A stretch of DNA of 10,049 bases from Baffinella frigidus (Eukaryota > Cryptophyceae > Cryptomonadales > Baffinellaceae). The translations under genes were made by a program, and so were the position numbers. The stretch covers positions 62,801 through 72,849 of the forward strand of contig MU646955.1 of the NCBI GenBank assembly GCA_026770585.1, read 5' to 3'. Positions 5,180-10,049 of this stretch are shown here, piece after piece (the first letter of the stretch is position 1; every line of letters begins with the position of its first letter). A model generated the notes under the pieces. The model was given only the letters and a program-made list of their open reading frames with translations, had not been told where the DNA came from and made no database searches.

Positions 5180-5900
5180 TATTCTTCGAGGGGGATTCAA
5201 AAAAAATCAGCATTTTTTCAAGAAAATTTAACTTTTTCCGAGGAAAAAATGACTTTTTCTGGAAAAGTCAACTTCCCTGTCACTTGATATCGCCTTTTCC
5301 GGGAATTCATCGGGAGCGGAGGTCCGGGAAATTGGGAAGTTATTTCCCGGGAAACAGGGTCCGGGAAAGGGTTTATTTGGGTCCGGGACACAACCCTACC
5401 ATAGATCTATTTGTGGAACTCAGCACCCATTTGGGAGGCTACGCAGAACACCCCTCCCGGATATCCGGGGATGATGAGACAAAAAAGTGTGGACTTTTGG
5501 CGTGTTTCCTAAGAAACAGTGCAACAATTAACTTTTGAGTGTTCCGCGTCGTGTTCCGAGTGGATGCCCCTTTTCGTGTGGCTGCTCAGCTCCAGGTCAC
5601 CAGGTGTTCCCCTTTTTTCGATTCGAGAATTTGGGAACAACGTTTTGAGTCCATCTACGCGAAACGTTCATTGTCGGGTGTAATAATGATGAAACATAAG
5701 TACGCAACTCGTACTCATGAAGTGGCGGTCGACGTTCTTGTCATCACTTCCCCTAGTTAAATTTCAGATAACCGATCACGACCCTCATTGAGGGTTGTCG
5801 CGTCCGTCAAGTGAGGCGCGTAATGCCGTCCATCAATTCATTTGTGTCCACCTATCCCCCAATGATCCTATCCCCGACCCGGTCTTCTTTGCGACTCCCT
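5180..5900. other. Gene-free region upstream of the phosphodiesterase
   Basis: 5190-5390 is A/T-run-rich with many TTTTCC, GGAAAA and GTCCGGGAAA words, probably decayed sequence related to the preceding duplication (GACTTTTTCTGGAAAAGTC near 5250-5268 is a short stem). From 5390 to 5900 short open frames occur but none shows a recognisable domain. A CCAAT word lies at 5859-5863. An unspliced or untranslated upstream exon cannot be excluded. Confidence 0.45.
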
Positions 5901-5908
5901 TGACGTCA
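5901..5908. promoter_or_regulatory. Perfect CRE palindrome TGACGTCA
   Basis: The full 8-base cAMP-response element, the classic binding site of CREB/ATF-type bZIP factors, 134 bases before the preferred ATG of the phosphodiesterase. The match is exact; function is inferred from position. By base-count reasoning an 8-mer is expected about 0.15 times per strand-symmetric 10 kb, so chance cannot be excluded. Confidence 0.4.
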
Positions 5909-5929
5909 CAAAAACCATGCAAAAACACC

Positions 5930-5943
5930 TACGAAGCTTCGTA
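5930..5943. repeat. TACGAAGCTTCGTA palindrome near the gene start
   Basis: Perfect 14-bp palindrome, identical to copies at 4190-4203 and 4283-4296, lying about 100 bases upstream of the phosphodiesterase ATG. A binding site or a transposon-derived remnant are both possible. Confidence 0.75.
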
Positions 5944-6042
5944 CACTGTAGTTCCTTGTTGCCCACTAGCTAGAGCACGCGGCGTCAAGACGGGGTGTGT
6001 GCGAGAGACGGGCCGGGGTGGGTTGGCAAGCGGCCAGAGAAA

Positions 6043-7524
6043 ATGTGCTTTCGCACTCTCGGCCAAAGCTCCCACTTGTTGAGGGCGGCGACCGGAAAGT
6101 ACGAGAGCAAGAAGATGAGGAGATGCTCGCACGACGAGGTCATGGACCTTCCTGACAAGGTGAGCAGCAAGGGAAGGAAGAACCGGCTCTCGATGGTCCG
6201 TCGCGCCCAGTCAATGACGAATCTAGTCGAGGTCTCAAGCCACAAAGCGGTCGTGGAGTGCGCGCGCACCCAGAGCCACTTTGCGCTGTTCAAGCGCCGC
6301 ACGAGCTCCGTTTCCTCCACCATGATCCACGAATGGCCGGAGGCGAACGGTGCTGCGATGGCGCGCGGCCGCAGCCTGATGCACACTCTCGCAATGGACT
6401 CGACGCGCTTCACGAGCGGCGACTTGTGCCGGCTGCTCCTCGAGCTGTTCCAGGAGGCGGGGCTCCCGGAGGAGGTCCCGCTCAGCTGCGTCAAGCGCCT
6501 GATCCTCGCTGTGCGCGCACACATGTACGACAACCCCTACCACAGCTGGGCGCACGTCTTCGACGTGGCGCAAACGATCTTCGTGCTCGCGACGACGACG
6601 GGGCTGATGGAGCGGCTGGACGCGTGGGAGCGTTTCGCGCTCCTCGCCGCCGCGGTGTGCCACGACCTGGAGCACCCGGGCGTAGACATTGGGTTTCTGG
6701 CGCACGCGGCACTGAAAGACGCGTTCCACGACAAGCAACTCGAGAAGCACCACACGCTGCGCGCATTCGAAATCATGGCGGATTCCGAGATCGGGGTGCT
6801 GCAGGGCATCAGCACCGCGAACTACTACGCGTTCCGGCAAGCGGTCTCCGGGTGCATCCTCGCGACGTGTCCCGCGAACCACAGCGAGTTTGTGGCGAAG
6901 CTGACCGATCTCACGGGGGGAAAGGGCGGCGTAACTGGAAAGCAGCTCGAGATGGAGCTGCTCATCAAGGCCGCGGACATCTCCAACGTGATCAAGCCGT
7001 TCCCGGTGGCGGCGCGCTGGGCGCTGCGCGTGACCGACGAGTTCTTCCTCCAGGGCGACGTGGAGCGGAAGCACGGCATGGCGGTAACGCCGCTGTGCGA
7101 CCGCGAGCACAAGTCGCGCGTCGCGATCCAGGAGGGCTTCATCGACTTCGTGTGCGCGCCCTTCTTCGACGCCATGGCCATCCTCTACCCCGCGCTGCGC
7201 CCGGCGGTGCGCGTCATGCACTCCAACCGCGCCCAGTGGGCCGTGTACACCGACGCGCGCCTCGAGCTGCTCCGCGACCTCCACCAGGGCATCGTCGACT
7301 TGTACCACCAGCAGATCAACGTCGAGCTCTGCCTATCCGGCCCCCTCTCCCACGGCGACGACGAGTGCCCCACCCACAACTCCGACTCCGCCGACTTCAT
7401 CTTCGGTGCGGGGACTTTGCAGCGCCCGAGCTCGCTCGACACGAGCGACCCCGCGTCGCTCCCCTCTGGGCTCTCGCACACCATCTCGCGCCGCAAGCTT
7501 GTCAGGCCCTCTTCGACCATATGA
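6043..7524 (+). CDS. Class I 3',5'-cyclic nucleotide phosphodiesterase
   Basis: Hydrolyses cAMP and/or cGMP to the 5'-monophosphate, ending second-messenger signals. 493 residues from ATG 6043 (A at -3); the frame is open back to a stop at 5971, with GTG at 5995 but no earlier ATG, and a later ATG at 6115 is an alternative. Numbered from 6043, residues ~1-110 are a basic, Ser-rich leader; ~125-400 the catalytic domain; ~440-493 a Ser/Thr-rich tail. Visible motifs: YHSWAHVFDVAQ (general acid His167, metal His171), HDLEHPG (metal His207, Asp208), LEKHH (Glu234), AADISN (metal Asp312, Asn315) and IQEGFIDF (invariant Gln363, Phe366 clamp). Oddities: Ile216 where the signature has Asn, and Cys276-Pro277 where families usually have Asp-Met. 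No membrane segment, GAF or PAS domain is seen, so it is probably soluble. No intron is apparent. Substrate preference cannot be read from sequence. Confidence 0.95.
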   Translation: MCFRTLGQSSHLLRAATGKYESKKMRRCSHDEVMDLPDKVSSKGRKNRLSMVRRAQSMTNLVEVSSHKAVVECARTQSHFALFKRRTSSVSSTMIHEWPEANGAAMARGRSLMHTLAMDSTRFTSGDLCRLLLELFQEAGLPEEVPLSCVKRLILAVRAHMYDNPYHSWAHVFDVAQTIFVLATTTGLMERLDAWERFALLAAAVCHDLEHPGVDIGFLAHAALKDAFHDKQLEKHHTLRAFEIMADSEIGVLQGISTANYYAFRQAVSGCILATCPANHSEFVAKLTDLTGGKGGVTGKQLEMELLIKAADISNVIKPFPVAARWALRVTDEFFLQGDVERKHGMAVTPLCDREHKSRVAIQEGFIDFVCAPFFDAMAILYPALRPAVRVMHSNRAQWAVYTDARLELLRDLHQGIVDLYHQQINVELCLSGPLSHGDDECPTHNSDSADFIFGAGTLQRPSSLDTSDPASLPSGLSHTISRRKLVRPSSTI

Positions 7525-7715
7525 ACCAGGCTCTGGGGCCACAGTCCCGTGTAAGATAGCCGGTTTGACTTTACATAAGTCACGTCCACTAGAAGGCGCC
7601 AGAGGAGGGGCGCGAGGTGGGAGGAGGAGTGAGTGAGGTGGATAGCCGGAGTGACTTCTGGGGGCAGAATTCCCAAGTCAGGCGCGAGGGGGGGGGGGCG
7701 GAGGGGTGAGTGAGG
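7525..7715. other. 3' flank of the phosphodiesterase
   Basis: Contains TGTAA at 7550-7554 (26 bases after the stop), an imperfect stem TGACTT 7566-7571 with AAGTCA 7577-7582, a repeated GATAGCCGG word (about 7555 and 7640), repeated GTGAGTGAGGT words, and an 11-12 base G-run near 7688. No gene is seen. TGTAA is a polyadenylation signal in green algae, but this is only a hint. Confidence 0.4.
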
Positions 7716-7731
7716 TACAGGGGTACCTCTA
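7716..7731 (+). mobile_element. MITE family 1 terminus, truncated
   Basis: Only TACAGGGGTACCTCT remains of a left terminus, immediately before a family 2 element. Either a deletion took the rest or the family 2 copy replaced it. Confidence 0.7.
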
Positions 7732-7732
7732 G

Positions 7733-7836
7733 TATCCCTTAAGTGGCGGACGGGCGATTAATCGCCCAAACTCGCCCTAGGCAAGTCCTAGGGCCCTACC
7801 GTAGGGCGTATGAACCTACTCACCACTTAAGGGATA
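7733..7836 (-). mobile_element. MITE family 2, copy 4 (reverse orientation)
   Basis: TA-bounded (7733-7734, 7835-7836) with near-perfect 13-14 bp termini TATCCCTTAAGTGG and CCACTTAAGGGATA. Read on the minus strand it matches the other copies: AGTAGGTTCATACGCCCTA, TAGGGCCCTAGGACTTGCC, then the palindrome GGGCGATTAATCGCCC near the right end. Best-preserved copy of the family here. Confidence 0.9.
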
Positions 7837-7875
7837 AGGAACGGTCCCCATAAGGAAAGGGCGTTTGGGGGGGGT

Positions 7876-7963
7876 GAGTTCCTTAACAACTAAGGAACGG
7901 AAGGCGGGCGTTTTTCACTGGGTTTCTTAATAAACAAGGAACGGAAGGCGGGCGTTTTCTAAC
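7876..7963 (+). repeat. 43-44 bp palindromic minisatellite, cluster 1
   Basis: Units start at 7876 and 7920: GAGTTCCTTAACAACTAAGG, then AACGGAAGGCGGGCGTTTTT. The front half is an imperfect palindrome (GTTCCTTA with TAAGGAAC), the back half is fixed. A partial unit (ATAAGGAACGG ... AAAGGGCGTTTG) precedes it at about 7833-7868. Confidence 0.85.
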
Positions 7964-8041
7964 GAACCTCGAAAACAAATTGGCCTAGATTGCTTACATG
8001 TACCCCCCCCGGGAAACGGAGCTGGCATGTTTTCGGCCGAG

Positions 8042-8163
8042 TACAGGGGTACCTCGCTCATAAGAAACCGCCCCCCCCCTAGGACCACCATAGGGCCCTA
8101 CGCATGGTCCTACTGTAGGGTCCTGGGGGGGGGGCGGTTTCTTGTGAGCGAGGTACCCCTGTA
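8042..8163. mobile_element. MITE family 1, copy G
   Basis: TA-bounded (8042-8043, 8162-8163), with intact arms (right arm TTTCTTGTGAGC variant). It lies between the two clusters of the 43-bp minisatellite. Confidence 0.9.
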
Positions 8164-8210
8164 GTGATCTGAGATTGAGGTGGCGGCGAAGTGTCCAACG
8201 CGAGGGGCAG

Positions 8211-8327
8211 AGGATTAAGAAACAAGGCGAGCGTTTTTCGTGAGTTCCTTAATAATTAAGGAACGGAAGGCGGGCATTTCCACGGAGTTCCTTATTAATT
8301 GAGAAACGGAGGGCGGGCGTTTTCAGA
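8211..8327 (+). repeat. 43-44 bp palindromic minisatellite, cluster 2
   Basis: Units at about 8211 (partial), 8242 and 8285. The unit at 8242 has the cleanest palindrome, GTTCCTTAATAATTAAGGAAC, followed by GGAAGGCGGGC. Spacing between the last two starts is 43 bases. Same consensus as 7876-7963, and separated from it by MITE copy G. Confidence 0.85.
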
Positions 8328-8333
8328 TTCCCT

Positions 8334-8360
8334 GTTCCTTATGATCGAGGTACCCCTGTA
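8334..8360 (+). mobile_element. MITE family 1 right terminus, fragment
   Basis: TTCCTTATGATCGAGGTACC and CCTGTA at a TA (8359-8360); no matching left arm. It fuses to the last minisatellite unit, so a deletion probably joined the two. Confidence 0.75.
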
Positions 8361-8425
8361 GCTGGCGGAGAGCGCTGGCCTCGAGTTTCAATGCAGGGTC
8401 TGACTGAAGCCTCGTCGCTTCTGCC

Positions 8426-8482
8426 TACAGGGGTACCTCGCTCATAAGAAACCGCCCCCCCCTAGGACCCTACAGTAGGACC
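8426..8482 (+). mobile_element. MITE family 1 left half, fragment
   Basis: Left terminus at TA 8426-8427 continuing through the C-run and CCTAGGACCCTACAGTAGG, then lost. No right arm follows; instead there are telomere-like bases (CTTAACCTTAAACCCTGAGC) at about 8501-8522. Confidence 0.8.
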
Positions 8483-8522
8483 ATGCCTATGGCTCGTAAC
8501 ACTTAACCTTAAACCCTGAGCT

Positions 8523-8555
8523 CGATAACGCTCGGAATCCTCACGAGCGTTATCG
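8523..8555. repeat. 12-bp hairpin CGATAACGCTCG
   Basis: CGATAACGCTCG (8523-8534), 9-base loop, exact complement (8544-8555). The word GATAACGCTC also occurs at 128-137 and a near match (CATAACGCTC) at 159-168, again next to telomere-like repeats. Confidence 0.75.
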
Positions 8556-8587
8556 GCCCCGTTGGTTCCTTTCCCTATATTGAATTT

Positions 8588-8613
8588 GGGGGCCTGGCCA
8601 CTGAAGGGCTATA
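8588..8613 (+). mobile_element. MITE family 2 right terminus, fragment
   Basis: GGGGGCCTGGCCACTGAAGG then GCTATA resembles the family 2 right end (GGCCACTTGAGGGCATA). No left half is nearby. Downstream, 8627-8700 holds a short direct repeat (GGCTATCGGCGCCATTGCC and GGCTATTGGAGCCATTGCC). Confidence 0.6.
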
Positions 8614-8704
8614 ACATCAGGGTAAAGGCTATCGGCGCCATTGCCTCTCTCTCTCAGCTGGGGGCTATTGGAGCCATTGCCCCTCCCGCACGGCTCCTCG
8701 CATG

Positions 8705-8945
8705 TACAGGGGTACCTCGCCCATAAGAACCCCCCCCCCCCCCTAGGACGACCAGAGGGCCCTAGGCATAGGGCTACTGTACAGGGATACCTCGCTCATT
8801 AGAAACTGCCCTCCCCCTAAGACCACCGTAGGGCCCTAAGCATAGGGCTACTGTAGGGTCCTAGGGGGTGGCGCTTTCTTATGAGCGAGGTACCCCTGTA
8901 GGGTCCTAGGGGGGAGAAGTTTCTTGTGAGAGAGGTACCCGTGTA
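8705..8945. mobile_element. MITE family 1, copy J-outer (split by another copy)
   Basis: Left terminus at TA 8705-8706 with an extended C-run; the right terminus is degraded (TTCTTGTGAGAGAGGTACCC then GTG) and ends at TA 8944-8945. It is interrupted at its central ACTGTAGGG by a whole second copy. Its more diverged arms fit an older element. Confidence 0.88.
8780..8900. mobile_element. MITE family 1, copy J-inner (nested)
   Basis: Complete copy bounded by TA at 8780-8781 and 8899-8900, sitting in the CTGTAGGGTCC centre of the outer copy. Left arm variants: CAGGGATACC, CTCATTAGAAACTGCC; the right arm is standard at its end. Removing it and one TA rejoins the outer copy's CTACTG and GGGTCCTAGG. 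Confidence 0.9.
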
Positions 8946-9007
8946 AGGTGAGTACGAGTAGGTACTCTGTTTGCGACTATTAAGATCGTCAATCATGACA
9001 TGCAGCA

Positions 9008-9150
9008 GAGTTCCTTGAGGGGGGTTCGGATTCAGGGTTTGGGGTCAGGTTTTAGGGGTTAGGGGTTAGGGGGTAGGGGGTAGGGGTTTGGGAGTGAGGG
9101 GTTAGGGGGTAGTGGTTAGGGGTGAGGGGTGAGGGATTCGGGTTTCGGGG
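9008..9150 (-). repeat. G-rich telomere-like tract (GGGGTTAG-type)
   Basis: Irregular repeats such as GGGGTTAGGGGTTAGGGGG, GGGTAGGGGGTAGG and GGGGTGAGGGGTGAGG. This is the complement of the CCCTAA orientation seen at both window ends. Units vary from 6 to 8 bases, so it is degenerate interstitial sequence rather than a functional telomere. Its many G-runs could form G-quadruplexes. Confidence 0.85.
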
Positions 9151-9217
9151 TCGGTTGTAGGTGGTACGGGTTTGTCCAACGAATCTACTACTCTCGCAGT
9201 ACTCCCTAGCAGAGGGG

Positions 9218-9257
9218 AACCTCGACCGCAAGACGCCCCCCCCTCCTAGGAGGACCA
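9218..9257 (+). repeat. 40-bp direct repeat, copy 1
   Basis: AACCTCGACCGCAAGACG followed by C8, TCCTAGGAGGACCA. The second copy at 9337-9376 has a single mismatch, and the starts are 119 bases apart. Confidence 0.9.
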
Positions 9258-9306
9258 AGCCCGACACACAAGCGAGATCAAAGATACCTTCATTAGTCAA
9301 GCACCG

Positions 9307-9403
9307 AGGCTCGTCACCTGTCCGACCGAGGCTCACAACCTCGAGCGCAAGACGCCCCCCCCTCCTAGGAGGACCACCGCTGTGGGTCTTAGGTGACGAG
9401 CCT
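9307..9403. repeat. 13-bp inverted repeat around the second direct-repeat copy
   Basis: AGGCTCGTCACCT (9307-9319) is exactly complementary to AGGTGACGAGCCT (9391-9403), enclosing the 9337-9376 copy of the direct repeat. This may mark a small inverted-repeat element. Confidence 0.75.
9337..9376 (+). repeat. 40-bp direct repeat, copy 2
   Basis: AACCTCGAGCGCAAGACG followed by C8, TCCTAGGAGGACCA; see the copy at 9218-9257. Confidence 0.9.
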
Positions 9404-9435
9404 GTGAAATATCATTGCGAACCGCCAGTTGCCCT

Positions 9436-9702
9436 CAACCTTGGACCCTCAACCCTTAACCCTAATCCCTGAATCCTGAACCCTGAACCCTTCACCCCAA
9501 ACCCTTGACCCTTAACCCTACACCCTTAACCCTTAACCCTTAACACTTAACCTTAAACCCTGAACCCTGAATCCTGAACCCTTGACCCTTAACCCATAAT
9601 CCTTAACCCTACACCTTTGAACCTTATCCCTTAACCCTTAACCTTAAACCCTAAACCCTACACCCTAAACCCTAAACCCTAAACCCTAAACCCTAAACCC
9701 TA
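9436..9702 (+). repeat. C-rich telomere-like tract (CCCTAAA/CCCTTAA/CCCTGAA)
   Basis: Mixed degenerate heptamers up to about 9640, then a clean block of CCCTAAA (about 9647-9702). Orientation is opposite to 9008-9150. Confidence 0.9.
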
Positions 9703-9710
9703 GAACACTT

Positions 9711-9761
9711 TTGAGGCTCGAAACCTCAAACCTCGTTGTTGAGGCTCGAAACCTCAAACCT
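9711..9761. repeat. Two copies of a TTGAGGCTCGAAACCTCAA hairpin
   Basis: Copies start at 9711 and 9739 (28-base period), each with a TTGAGG/CCTCAA stem and 7-base loop, each followed by ACCT. They directly follow the clean CCCTAAA block. Confidence 0.85.
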
Positions 9762-9890
9762 TGATTTCGAAAAAAAGGATGTAAACAATATGTAAACCCC
9801 GAAATCCGATGTAAAACCAGAAACGAATCTCAAAAATATCGGAGAGGATTTTTTCTGAACTTTCTGCTGTCCATGAGGATTTCTCCCTAC
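9762..9890. other. AT-rich spacer, nothing recognised
   Basis: Contains three ATGTAAA-type words (9779-9816) and A/T runs, but no coding sequence or clear structure. Confidence 0.5.
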
Positions 9891-10049
9891 CCAAACCTAC
9901 CCTACCCTACCCTACCCTAACCTACCCTACCCTACCCTACCCTACCCTACCCTGAAATACCCCCCCAACCCTGCCCTAGCCAACCCCACCCTACCCTACC
10001 CAAACTTACCCTACCCTACCCTACCCTACCCGATCCTAACCTACCCTAC
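9891..10049 (+). repeat. CCCTA pentamer array
   Basis: Mostly exact 5-base CCCTA units (written CCTACCCTAC) with some CCCAAAC and CCCTGAA interruptions, running to the window edge. The unit is two bases shorter than the heptamers elsewhere in the window. Confidence 0.9.

Noticed and set aside
4538-5538. 89- and 232-codon frames sharing a near-identical segment
   Set aside because: They translate the tandem inverted-repeat unit. Differences between copies are mostly amino-acid changing (for example aaa to gac, tcc to tac, att to ctt, cag to cgg), with only one silent change noticed, so no purifying selection is evident.
5995-6042. GTG at 5995 as the phosphodiesterase start
   Set aside because: Non-ATG starts are rare in eukaryotes; ATG at 6043 is in the same frame with A at -3. 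The upstream residues have no family support.
5539-6082. Two small plus-strand frames upstream of the phosphodiesterase
   Set aside because: No recognisable domain, a frame different from the phosphodiesterase for the 5795 one, and no sign of biased codon use.
6235-7308. Long open frame of 357 codons on the minus strand
   Set aside because: Lies entirely opposite the phosphodiesterase; the GC-rich third positions of the true gene suppress stops on the other strand. Its translation is low-complexity (Arg, Val, Glu, Ala) with no domain.
6258-7559. 433-codon frame on the plus strand overlapping the phosphodiesterase
   Set aside because: Arg/Pro/Gly/Ala-rich translation with no family features; a shadow of the GC-rich true gene.
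7876-8327. CRISPR-like array
   Set aside because: Units are contiguous without unique equal-length spacers, and no cas genes are present.
9161-9472. 103-codon plus-strand frame between the telomere-like tracts
   Set aside because: Reads through both copies of the 40-bp direct repeat and into CCCTAA units; proline-rich by C-run translation only.

Overview
The window is eukaryotic nuclear DNA, most likely from a unicellular alga or other protist. The evidence is degenerate telomere-type heptamers (CCCTAAA, CCCTGAA), a candidate spliced gene tail, a eukaryotic class I cyclic-nucleotide phosphodiesterase with GC-rich codon use, and many short palindromic transposon remnants. No lineage can be fixed from the sequence: TTTAGGG-type telomeres occur in plants, green algae and several other protist groups.

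Layout. Bases 1-560 hold CCCTGAA/CCCTAAA/CACTAAA arrays interrupted by a short GC-rich island (191-257). With a second island (560-660) it reads as the last two exons of a gene whose intron is filled with telomere-like repeats. Bases 887-3430 are a dense pile of miniature inverted-repeat elements (MITEs). At least four families are present, all bounded by TA dinucleotides, some nested and some sharing one TA. Bases 3538-4088 hold a larger, older inverted-repeat element with a perfect hairpin inside. Bases 4064-4620 are crowded with short palindromes built on TACGAGCTCGTA and TACGAAGCTTCGTA. Bases 4633-5180 are a tandem duplication of a unit carrying terminal inverted repeats plus a strong hairpin. 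Bases 5181-6042 are gene-free and form the presumed promoter region of the phosphodiesterase, including a perfect TGACGTCA site.

The only complete, confidently identified gene is the phosphodiesterase at 6043-7524 (+), apparently a single exon. Downstream (7716-8945) are more MITEs, a 43-44 bp palindromic minisatellite and two mutually nested MITE copies. The right end (9008-10049) holds G-rich telomere-like repeats facing C-rich ones across a ~290 bp spacer, then a CCCTA pentamer array.

The genes do not form an operon or a recognisable multi-gene system. The main biological interest is (a) the TA-targeting MITE families, where nested copies reveal the insertion rule and one family keeps a palindrome whose sequence changes by paired substitutions; (b) telomere-like repeats inside a likely intron; and (c) a cAMP/cGMP phosphodiesterase with unusual active-site substitutions, candidate kinase sites and a CRE-like site upstream. 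No transposase, rRNA, tRNA or CRISPR array was seen.
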